Below, piece after piece: positions 1-8,984 of a stretch of 64,000 bases of DNA. The notes beneath the pieces were generated by a model that saw only the letters and a program-made list of their open reading frames with translations, had not been told where the DNA came from and did no database searches. Origin of the DNA: Acorus gramineus. Its lineage: Eukaryota; Streptophyta; Magnoliopsida; Acorales; Acoraceae. How positions within the stretch are numbered: position 1 is the first letter of the stretch; each line of letters starts with the position of its first letter. The position numbers and the translations under genes were made by a program. The DNA lies in the NCBI GenBank assembly GCA_030737835.1, contig CM060847.1, positions 6,972,484-7,036,483 of the forward strand. The letters run 5' to 3'.

Positions 1-827
1 GCCGTCCCCACCTCCCCTGCTTCAAGACCGCCGCCTCCATCGTCCGCCACGAAGGGTTCCTCGGCTTCTACCGCGGCTTCGGCACCTCCATCACCGGCAC
101 GATCCCGGCCCGGGCCCTCTACATGACGGCGCTCGAGATCACCAAGAGCGCCGTCGGCACCTTCGCCGTCCGATCCGGGGTCCCCGAACCCGCCGCAGCC
201 ACCGTCGCCAACGCCGCCGCGGGCCTCTCCGCGGCCGTCGCTGCGCAGCTCGTCTGGACTCCCGTCGACGTGATCAGCCAGCGCCTCATGGTCCCCGACC
301 ACCGCTACCGCGGCGGGATCGACGCGTTCGGGAAGATCGTCCGATCAGACGGCGTGCGGGGGCTCTACAGGGGGTTCGGGATGTCGATACTGACGTACGC
401 GCCGTCGAATGCGGTTTGGTGGGCGACGTATTCGGTGACGCAGAGGCTCATATGGGGTTGCGTCGGGTGCCACCGCCACTTCTGCACGGAAGGGTCGGAC
501 GGGGCGTTGAGACCGGATGCGAAGGCGGTGGTGGCGGTGCAGGGTGCGAGTGCGGCGGTGGCGGGGGGGATGGCGGCGGTGGTGACGATGCCAATGGACA
601 CGATCAAGACGCGGATGCAGGTGATGGACGGCGGAGATGGGGCAGAGGGGAGGGTTTTGTCTATCGGACGGACGTTGAAGAGTCTGTTGAGAGAGGGGGG
701 TTGGGCCGCTTGTTACCGGGGGCTTGGGCCGCGGTGGGCGTCAACGGCGTTGTCGGCGACGATGATGATCACTACATATGAGTTCTTGAAGCGGATGTCC
801 ACTAAGAGGATAGAAGGTTTGGGCTGA
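1..827 (+). CDS. mitochondrial carrier protein, SLC25A44 type (3' part only)
   Basis: The reading frame is open from base 3 to the stop at 825-827, and the 5' part lies outside the window. The visible protein covers the end of carrier repeat 1 (arginine-rich loop followed by GFLGFYRGFG) and all of repeats 2 and 3. Two solute-carrier signatures are visible, TPVDVISQRL in repeat 2 and MPMDTIKTRM in repeat 3, each followed by a G-x-x-x-LYRG-type helix motif. The segment IPARALYMTALEITKS is characteristic of SLC25A44-like carriers as I recall them. Such proteins sit in the inner mitochondrial membrane; animal SLC25A44 carries branched-chain amino acids, but the plant substrate is not shown here. 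The coding sequence is very GC-rich, most strongly in its first 350 bases, and no intron is seen in this part. Methionine 123 is internal and is not the true start. Family is confident; substrate is unknown. Confidence 0.9.
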   Translation, partial: RPHLPCFKTAASIVRHEGFLGFYRGFGTSITGTIPARALYMTALEITKSAVGTFAVRSGVPEPAAATVANAAAGLSAAVAAQLVWTPVDVISQRLMVPDHRYRGGIDAFGKIVRSDGVRGLYRGFGMSILTYAPSNAVWWATYSVTQRLIWGCVGCHRHFCTEGSDGALRPDAKAVVAVQGASAAVAGGMAAVVTMPMDTIKTRMQVMDGGDGAEGRVLSIGRTLKSLLREGGWAACYRGLGPRWASTALSATMMITTYEFLKRMSTKRIEGLG

Positions 828-2325
828 TTCTGTTTTTGTTTTTATAAATATGAAATTAAAGAAGAAGAAGAAGTAGAAGAAGAAGAAGAGAACATGATAA
901 TGAGAATTGCAGTGGAGTGTTTGAATTAATGTTGGTTTGTGTTTTGTTTTTGTTGGTTATTGTTATAATTTGCTTCTCTGTTTCGATGCTGTTTATAGTG
1001 ATCCGTGTTGAATGCTAAGTGAAGATGAACTTTTGTTTTTGTCATCTCTGTTTCATTAATTTCCATTCTGTCTCTAAATATTTTATATACAGACACTGTT
1101 ATTCGTTTTAAGATTGGGAGTCTGGATTTTTATTTATTTATTTTGGATATCTATAAATAAAGATGGTGCGATTAATAATTGAATTTAAAAATGCACTGTA
1201 GACTTCTCTGGTTCTCCCCTTTAGAGATTTTAAAAAAAGGTTGCCAAGTGTTATTTAAATTTAAGGTTTATATTTAACATACACGATAATTGAAATATAT
1301 ATACGGTAGATTTGAAACATATGTAAACATTTTTGTGATACGGTCAGTGTCCATTTGGATCCGCTGTGGAATGAATTCAGACACGTAAGGCTTCTACATT
1401 CACACTTACATTAAAAAAAACAGTGCAAATGTATGCAAAACATTGTTGAGGTTTTTTTTTTTTTTTGTTTCATTTTCATTGCGAGGCTTGAACGCTTGAA
1501 TTTTGGAATGTGGGTGCTCCAACCACAGATCCCCAAAGGACCCTTTTGATGTGAATGAGGAAGGAATGGAGGCTGGTAAAGGTTTGAATCTTGTTCAGAA
1601 ACATGTCACATCTATTCATTAACATTAATTTTTGGATATGAGTTGGTGTGGATGATGGTCATGCTTATTGTAGCTTTAATTTATAGATTATATATTATAA
1701 ATTATAATTTTTTTGATAAATCATAGACATGTTTTTATAACCGTTTAAAAATGATAAATAAATAGGAGTAGATATTTATTTAATAAATTATAAAACAATT
1801 TTTTATTGTACAATTATTAAAAATGTTCCTAAACTATAAAAATAAAAAAATTGATTTGTGTATTGAATTTGGCTTAATTTGACAATGTTTTTTTTTTTTA
1901 TAAAGCCCCAATGAAGAATGAGAAAATCCATAAAATACAGTGAATCAAACTATTATGAAAGCTAAAAAAAGCGTAAGCCATCTAGAGTGGATTGTATAGC
2001 AACAGTATTACAATATTTTTAATGATGGTTGGAACTTGGAAGCTTTGGTGATGGCATTATTAGTTCTAACGACTTTGTTTAATGATGATTGGATACTGAA
2101 TCTTGAGATGGGGTTGAAAAACAAGAGGAAGAACTTTCGGTGTTGAAAACATTGGGTTTTATTTTATTATTAATTAGTTTGCCACGTGGCTATTGTGATT
2201 TATTCATTGTCTACGCAAGACTGCTGCCCATCCGATCAGTTGGTTTGCCTATCAAATGTTTTCAAAATCAGATAATGTAAAAAAAATAGAAATACAAACA
2301 AATACATAATAAAAATAAGAGAAAA
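828..2325. other. 3' UTR of the carrier gene and AT-rich intergenic DNA
   Basis: The first ~100 bases after the stop contain a GAA/GAAG-rich run (858-890) and probably belong to the 3' UTR. The rest is AT-rich with homopolymer T runs (around 1450-1466). The stretch 1450-1540, a poly-T followed by a tRNA-like GCTTGAACGC, is weakly SINE-like in minus orientation, but I found no clear target duplication. No gene is seen. Confidence 0.5.
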
Positions 2326-2760
2326 ATCCATATAACCCTTGTAAATATTTAAGTAAATCCAAATAGCCCTCTTAGTTAAATTTTTATTGATAGATGAGAA
2401 ATGTTATGCAAATATTCTGTTTGGTTAACCCTTGTTGAAAACATATTATATCAATAACCCTCTATAATATGTTAAAAATGGAAAAAAAATTCTCTATAAA
2501 AGACGATTTTACCCCTCTGAATAAAGTTTTATAATCTGTTCAAATTGGTAAAATCATCATTTACATGGGTTTTTTAGTATTTTTAACACATTGTAGGGGA
2601 TTTTTTTATATACTGTGTTATCAATCAGGATTAACTAAACAGAATATTTATATAATATTCTTCATTTGTCAACGTAAATTTAACTTAAGGAGTTATTTAA
2701 ATTTATATAGGTGTTTTCAAGGGATTATTTAGATTTTCATAAGTTTTTTGAGGTGGTCAT
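2326..2760. repeat. foldback (long inverted repeat) MITE-like element
   Basis: The left arm (about 2326-2478) and right arm (about 2580-2760) are imperfect inverted copies of one another. For example GCAAATATTCTGTTTGGTTA at 2409 pairs with the reverse complement of the stretch at 2631-2656, and both arms end near the centre with a GTTAAAAAT core. The spacer itself carries GATTTTACC and GGTAAAATC as an inner hairpin. The ATATAACCC-rich arms resemble those of the element at 42084-44214. Ends are approximate and no target duplication was identified. Confidence 0.6.
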
Positions 2761-3440
2761 ATAGACTTCAAGAAAAGCCACGAGGTAATATGAATTTCTG
2801 ATAGTTAGAAGGGAGTATTTGGATTTTTTAAAAAGAAATTCAGTTATAACTATATATATTGTTTTAAGAAAGTAATGAATAAAACAACAAATTCTTTATC
2901 AAATTACAATCAAAGTTAATAAATGCATCCGATTATTACGTGAAATGAATTTCAATGCGAATAAATGGTATACTGTTAAAATATAATTAGTATAAAATAA
3001 ATATGTTATGAAACATGGAAACATCGTATAAATGTTTATAATTTTTTTTTTTTTTATGTTTTTCATTTTTTCTAAAGGTGGTTTTGCAAGAACAGTGTGG
3101 AGCCTTTTTTCCTAATTTTTTTAACATTTATTGGGTTTGGCCAAACAATGTAACTTTCGAACCATGGGCAGCTAGAATCTGCCCTCTGCACGTATAAAAG
3201 TTTAATAAAAAAAAATTTCATTGTAAATTATCTAAAACAAACACATTTTATTTAAGGCATTGTCCTTATCTCCACAAGGCACTTCACTAACAGAGTAATA
3301 GATTTTGATATATATATTTTTTTATGTAAGTGATATGTATGATTTCTTAGAATATATAATTTATTTGATTTAAATATACATAAATTAATTAGGGGTCCCT
3401 TGCTCACCTGTCTATTATTTTTAGGTTCTTCAAAAATTTT
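2761..3440. other. AT-rich intergenic DNA
   Basis: Very AT-rich with poly-T runs (3041-3056). No convincing coding exon, RNA gene or bounded repeat was recognised. Confidence 0.4.
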
Positions 3441-6400
3441 AAGTTTTTTTTAGGCCCCTAAGACGATGAAAAATTATCTTTAGATCTCTCCAGTTGGATG
3501 TTGTTTAAAAATACCAAATATGCGAAGGTTAGCAATGTACTGATGAGTGTTAACAGTGTACTGAAATAATTCGTCGGGGGGCATTTTATGCTAAGGCTAA
3601 CAATTTATTAGATAGTGTTAATAGTGTATTAAAATTAATCAATAATGATTTTTGGACCCCAACTAATAGGCCCCATCTCAAGCCCCATGAGGTGACAAAA
3701 TTGAATTCTTCAAAATACCATTTTATGTTATATGTCTTTTTGACCCATATATCGTAACCGATCCCCTGTATCGTAACCGTCCCCTTATTATTGGAGGTGA
3801 AACTACAATTTCGTTGTTCTTTCTTTTTGTGGAAATAATTAATTCAATCGGACGATTCAATTAGAAGAAATTGCGTATACTGAATATATTAATCAATTTG
3901 AAAGATTAGAGGAACATAAAAAAAGTCAATTTCATTTTTTATTTAGGTATGGTCCGTGTATGCGTGGTGAATTCTCAATTTTATTCTTCTGTGCGATCTG
4001 ATTGTGGTGCAATCAGAATTTGATACATCCAGATTAGGTTTTTCGGTTCCCAAAAATTACAAGATTTTACGATATTTTAGTTTTCAAATTCAGATGGATC
4101 GGTGGATTTGAAAACAAACAGTGAATTTTTTTTTGTTTCAGTTTGATCGGTGGAGAAGAGAAGAATTTTGATTCATTTAGTTTTATTTGTGACCAGTTTG
4201 TGGTGCAAACAATGGAGAACCAATCAGGCTAGTACTTTTTCGATCTGAATACATTATTTCGATTTTTGATTTTTCGTCATTAGTTTGAATCATTATATAC
4301 ATTAATTGAATCTGAATTTTATTTTAAATTCAGATACATGGGCTGTATCTTGATTTTCATGCATTGTTGTGTACCAAGTATGATCTGTACAATCGTTTAT
4401 GATTGTGTGTTTGTGTATAATTATGTATAATGTGTCATTCAGCATATTTTTTAGCTTTATATTAGTATTATTCGACTCATTCAGATTGAAGATTTTGAAA
4501 TACACTGGACATTCACTTGTATGGAATGTGTATTTGTTAATTCAAATTCTAGATACATCTGTATCTGAATTTGAATTCAGCCCATTTTTTTAAGGTTGTT
4601 ATTTTTATTTTTATGGATTTGATTAATATATAGCTGATTAATATGTAATTGCTTATTGTTGGCATTTTGAAGACCTCTTATGAATTTTCTATGCAGTTCT
4701 GAGTAGCATGTAGATTATATTTGTTCATTTGGATTTTTAGATACAAGATTATATCTTAATTGATAACATGTGGTTGATGTTCTTTTTTTTCACCAGGCAA
4801 TGATGGTGATTTTGTGGACACATGTGAAGACTCAATTCATTTGGATGACATCAATGATCCATGTTCTGTGAAAACCAGTTTGTCGAAGGAATTGTTTGTT
4901 GTGGCTGATCAGCAAAATGTAGAAGAGATTGTCTGAATGTCTGAATGTCTTTGGCTCAACTCTATTGCTGCAAATATTTCAAATATTCTGTTCATTGTAG
5001 ATCTGTACTCGGGATAGTATGCCCAGTTTCTTCTTTGTTCAGCAACTCTGTCTTTTTTTGCTTTTGCATAATTTGTACAACATCCAGATGCAGTTAAAAT
5101 GCTTAATACAGTATCATACACATGAAATTGCCTTTTCTATACGAACAGTGGACAAACATTATCTTTTTGTGTATTAAGATACATATGTATCTTAAAAATG
5201 AAATCAAGAGTTTCTAAACAAATATCAGAGAGATCAAAACTATATATACCATCTATATTTCAGATACATATGAACAGCCAGATTGCACACAAATAAATGC
5301 TATCAAATGTTTATTTTTTCAGATACAGTCAAAGGATTTAGCCATGTTTTATATAACAATTTCAGATACAATTGATTCAGATACATACAATTTTTACAAG
5401 AGCATTAATCTATTTTCATCAAAGGATTTACAGAAACAGTTGAGTAATCCAAAATATAAGATTGAAGTTTTTAATACACAATATATTATGATTCATGGCT
5501 ACTTGTTAATAGCTTGTAATGTGACTATTGGGTTCTCTGTTGTTACATAATTGCTTCAGATTCATATTTATTTGATAACAAGTTTTCAGATACATGTACA
5601 GTTGATTAAGATACATGGATTGTTTACAAAAAAAATAAGATATATTCATCAAACAATGCATGTTAATTATCAAAGATAATATAATAATTCATGATCTACA
5701 TGCATATGATATTTCAAACATTTTATTTGGCTACTATTAATTGCTCAGTCAACAAGATTTTGTTTCACTGAATCATGAAACAATTGCACAATCTTTTTTT
5801 ATATTTCAGATGCACTTATCTGAAACACTGATTTTTCAAATGGATTTCAGATTTAATCAGATTAACAGGAGACCAAAAACCGGAAGGGAATTGTTTCATA
5901 TTTAATTTTGAAAACCAGATATTTCGTCCCCCCCCCCCCCCAAAAAAAAAAAAAAAACTGTCACTGTGAAGTTTCGATTGTAGCAAGAAATCTAACATTT
6001 TTTTTTCGCCATTGTTGATGATCTGTTTGGGGAAGAGAATCAGATGATATGAATTCTTTATAGTCGATTTTTTTTTGTTCGTATGGTTTTACCCAATTTG
6101 GAAACCCTAAGTTTTAAATTTTTTTTAGAATATGTTCAATTAGGGGAGAGGATTCAATGATCCCCCCCTTTTTTTTTATTATGTTATGTGGATTAATGAT
6201 GGGGAGATGATTTAATGATCCCTCCTTTTTTGAGATTCCATTACGAGCATTTATTGTGATATTAGTTAGTTAGAGCTAATTTTTAAAAATCTTAGAAGGG
6301 TAGTCATGTCATTGTCATTTTGGTGGTTTGAAAAAGTCAAACAGAGAACCAATAGGAGAGTGTCACCTATTGGGGCTCACCAATGAGGCCTAATTTCTAG

Positions 6401-6522
6401 GGCCTAGGTAGCAGCACTGTAAAATTAATTGGGCGGAGGAAATTTTTAGTATTTTTAAACAACATCTGGCTGGAGAAATCTAAAGATAATTTTTCATCAC
6501 TTTAGAGACCTAAAAAAAATTC
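3441..6522. mobile_element. non-autonomous Mutator-like (Pack-MULE-like) element with ~73-bp inverted ends
   Basis: Bases 3441-3513 and the reverse complement of 6450-6522 match along their length, including the shared block ATGAAAAATTATCTTTAGAT and the block GATGTTGTTTAAAAATAC. Long AT-rich terminal inverted repeats around 3 kb of gene-like sequence suggest a MULE/Pack-MULE; I could not fix a target duplication, so the class is an inference. The interior holds a 5'-UTR-like stretch (about 3940-4206), a possible two-exon coding fragment (4207-4935), and about ten copies of an AGATACA(T) motif (4332-5610). It has no transposase. A C13 run followed by an A18 run lies at 5931-5957. Confidence 0.6.
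4207..4935 (+). pseudogene. possible captured gene fragment inside the MULE-like element
   Basis: ATG at 4207 opens a short exon (MENQS plus one base, to 4222). A GC-AG intron (4223-4796; donor CAG/GCTAGT, acceptor TTTTTTCACCAG) would join it in frame to an exon from 4797 to the stop at 4933-4935, encoding an acidic peptide of about 50 residues. The peptide start (MENQSGNDGDFVDTCEDS) is reminiscent of the acidic N-termini of FAR1-related proteins, but I cannot confirm this. The 5' flank (3940-4206) reads like a 5' UTR. The sequence just downstream (4909-5121) also has an open frame on the minus strand, which I do not recognise. It is probably a truncated host-gene copy and not functional. Confidence 0.3.
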
Positions 6523-6663
6523 TCCTACATTAATAATATAAAAACATACATCTTAAACAAATCAAAACACGAGAGGACCACAGGCCAAACTATCTCATTT
6601 TAATTATCATGGTGTGCATACATGCAAAATCAAACTTCTACAAGGGTTTGATTTTTTTGGGAA

Positions 6664-6890
6664 CGTTGATACACTCGTCCGTTTTAGAGCCTACAGGCCT
6701 CGATTACGCAATGCGTAGTGTATGGATTCTATTACAGTGTATGGAGCTGTAATTTTTTTCAATTTTTAATAAAAAATACTAGTGTATCACTATATCTCAG
6801 TGATACTTCAACTCATACAACAATATGTATTTCAATTGGTAAAACATGTGAGGGTTGTAGACTTGTAGTGCACGAGGCTGACATATCATT
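6664..6890 (+). repeat. repeat family A, copy 1
   Basis: Begins CGTTGATACACTC and contains the GTGTATGG-rich block, an A/T run and a TATCTCAGTGATAC block. The same order of blocks recurs at 32066-32330, more weakly at 20941-21110, and partly at 42990-43260. It is interspersed AT-rich non-coding repeat DNA of unknown class. The extent is approximate. Confidence 0.5.
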
Positions 6891-6902
6891 TTTATTTGGA
6901 AA

Positions 6903-7148
6903 ATATCAAACTCGGTTATTTTTAAAATCCAAAAATCAGACCATACATGTTTTTATTTTTTTTAAATTAGTAATTATCATCTAATGAGGTATATGTTTTG
7001 ATAAAAAAAATATATGTCGCTTCATATCAAGTTGAATAAACCCATTTTTAATAAGTATAAGAAAAAAAATTAATAAGAATGATGTATCTGCTTCATTGAA
7101 TTTCTAATAAGGTATATAGGACTGCAAATTTAATTAAGTGTAACGGCA
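6903..7148 (+). repeat. MITE family B copy (about 250 bp)
   Basis: It shares, in the same order, CAGA(T)CA(C)ATA, CATCTAATGAGGTATATG, TTGAATAAACCCATTTTTA(A)TAAGT, a second AGGTATAT block and a GTGTAAC end with the copies at 18144-18409, 63581-63828 and (inverted) 52356-52621. The better-preserved copies show short imperfect inverted ends (GTTAGACTC... and ...GGGTGTAAC). Confidence 0.6.
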
Positions 7149-7164
7149 CCCTTTTCCTTTGGAT

Positions 7165-7432
7165 AATGTTACGTATAACCCAATTTCCAGCCCCAATTCC
7201 AATTTACTTGTGTTTTGGATTTTTTAAAAATAATATACATCATTTAATGAGGTATATGCTTTTATAAAAAATGAAGCATATATTTTAATGAATTGCATTA
7301 ATGCATTTATAGAAAATGTAAAATTTTTCTATTAAAGCAGATATCTCGTTAATGTAAGATACGTTCCGTTAATTTTTGATCGATACATATGGAATTGGAA
7401 TTGAAGCTGAAAAAAAAAAACCGTGTAACAAC
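7165..7432 (+). repeat. MITE family B copy, split by the hAT element
   Basis: CATTTAATGAGGTATATGC, a TATCTCGTTAATG block and a GTGTAACAAC end identify a family B copy. Its terminal GTGTAACAAC lies exactly at the insertion point of the hAT element: GTAACAAC is the 8-bp target sequence, and the copy resumes as GTAACAACACTC at 8233. The hAT element therefore landed in, or at the very edge of, an older MITE. Confidence 0.5.
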
Positions 7433-8232
7433 CAGGCCTGTCAACGGGTCGGGTCTGGGTCGGGTCGGGGTGGACCCGGACCCGACCCGTGACAGGACCC
7501 GGCGGGTCCGGAGAAATGTGGACCCGGACCCGGACCTGTCGGACCCGGGTCGGGTCCGGGTCCGACCCGACCCGGATGGTTGGGTAAAAAAAAAGAGAGA
7601 GAAGAGCTCATGTATTTGTTTGTCTTATCATTCTATTTGAAATTTTTTGTAATAAAACATTATTGTTAATGAGACTATGTTTGAATATAATTTTATACAA
7701 TTCAAAAGAAGTAAATGAATTATTAAACAACATCCAAAACAATAATCACTAACATAAAAAACATATTAACCTAAATAATAAACCTAACATAAAAAACAAT
7801 ATTAACCTAAACAATATTCAAAACAATAAACACTAACATATTAACCTAAATAATAAACATAAATCATGCAACAAACTAATTAATTATACAAATTCAAATG
7901 CTAATAAGTTAATTGTCCAAAACAAACCGATTTATAGGCTTGTTATGATTATGATTTATGAACTTGTAGATACAAAAATAAGTTAAGTAAGAAATAAAAT
8001 TATGTATCAACTAATACTAATGGTCTTATAATATATGAACATATATTAAAAAAAACAGTCGGGTCCAACGGGTTGGGGCGGGGTGGACCCGGACCCGACC
8101 CGTTTGTTTGTTCGGGTCCGCCGGGTCGGGTCCAACTCGGGTCGAGTCTAAATCGGGTCGGGTATATTACACGTATAATGGGGTTCGGGTCGGGTCGGGT
8201 CCGGGTCTGGACCCGACCCATTGACAGGCCTA
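7433..8232. mobile_element. non-autonomous hAT element, copy 1, with perfect 8-bp target duplication
   Basis: The 800-bp element starts CAGGCCTGTCAACGGGTCGG and ends with the inverted counterpart CCATTGACAGGCCTA. It is flanked on both sides by GTAACAAC (7425-7432 and 8233-8240). An 8-bp duplication plus a (T/C)AGG...TGTCAA end is diagnostic of the hAT superfamily. About 130-180 bp at each end consist of GGGTC/GACCC iterations that can fold back on one another. The middle is AT-rich and non-coding. The same element recurs at 51079-51883. It sits about 280 bp upstream of the SPT5 TATA box. Confidence 0.92.
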
Positions 8233-8297
8233 GTAACAACACTCTTTTCCTTTTTCTTCGAGTATGGCTGTATGGGTCGTATGGCGCGCCAACAACC

Positions 8298-8522
8298 ATT
8301 GGGCCTTAAGTGAAAACAGCCCAGACAAGCCGGAGATCGTGAATTGTGGGCCGGTCATGTACTGGTCCGGGTATAAAAAGGAATAACTTCCATGGACCAA
8401 GACTTAATGGGTCATCCAGATGAAGATAGGAAACCGGTGGGCCCGGCCCATAATACAGCCGACGATTTTAGGAAGGTGTAGGACCAACTCCGTAATTCTC
8501 TCTCTTCACCCCCTATATAAGG
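8298..8522 (+). promoter_or_regulatory. SPT5 promoter: site II (TGGGCC/T) elements and TATA box
   Basis: TGGGCC-type site II motifs occur at about 8299 (TTGGGCCTT), 8347 (GTGGGCCGG) and 8439 (GTGGGCCCGGCCCA, two motifs back to back). These are common in plant housekeeping and translation genes, where TCP factors bind. CTATATAAGG at 8513-8522 is a good TATA box, so transcription should start around 8545-8555, followed by a pyrimidine-rich CTCTCGCTCTCG leader. Confidence 0.6.
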
Positions 8523-8984
8523 GGGTCGAACCCCTCTCGCTCTCGCATTCGCTCTTGCTCTCGCTCTCCCTCACTCGAAGAGAATTGAAGAACCCAGTCG
8601 AGGCGACGAATACGAAATCAGGTATTCTTTTCTTCTTTTGTGTTTTATTAGGTTTTTCAATTTGTTTTTGTGTTTTTTTTAATCGAATTAGGTTTTGTTT
8701 TCATCGATTGAAGCTTGAATTCTTCGATTCCACGTTTTTGGTGGAATTAGGGTTTTCTTCTCATCCCGAAGCGGTTCCTTGTTTGCAATGAAATTTTTTT
8801 GGTTTTGATCCGGTCTTTGTGTGATTCTTTTCCAGTGATATGTGTTTTTTTTTTTTAACTAGTAGTATTTGCTCTGTTGTCATCGTTTCTCAAAGTTTTG
8901 ATTTTGTAATTGGGGGTTTCGAACTTTGATTCTGATCATCTTGTGAAACTTGAGCTGTTTTTTTCTCCTTAGGCACTTGAAGCA

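Noticed and set aside
1440-1545. Possible minus-strand SINE (poly-T then GCTTGAACGC)
   Set aside because: No matching target duplication and no convincing A box, in contrast to the two SINEs at 33294 and 50439.
5931-5957. C13 followed by A18 homopolymer junction
   Set aside because: Simple-sequence tract, likely replication slippage or sequencing noise. No flanking structure suggests function.
7433-7580. GGGTCGGGTC iterations resembling telomeric or minisatellite DNA
   Set aside because: They are the subterminal repeats of a hAT element with defined ends and target duplication, and do not match the plant telomere repeat.
8521-8545. GGGGGTCGAACCCC looks like a tRNA T-arm
   Set aside because: No acceptor stem, anticodon arm or D-arm fits around it. 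It lies immediately after a TATA box in the SPT5 leader region.
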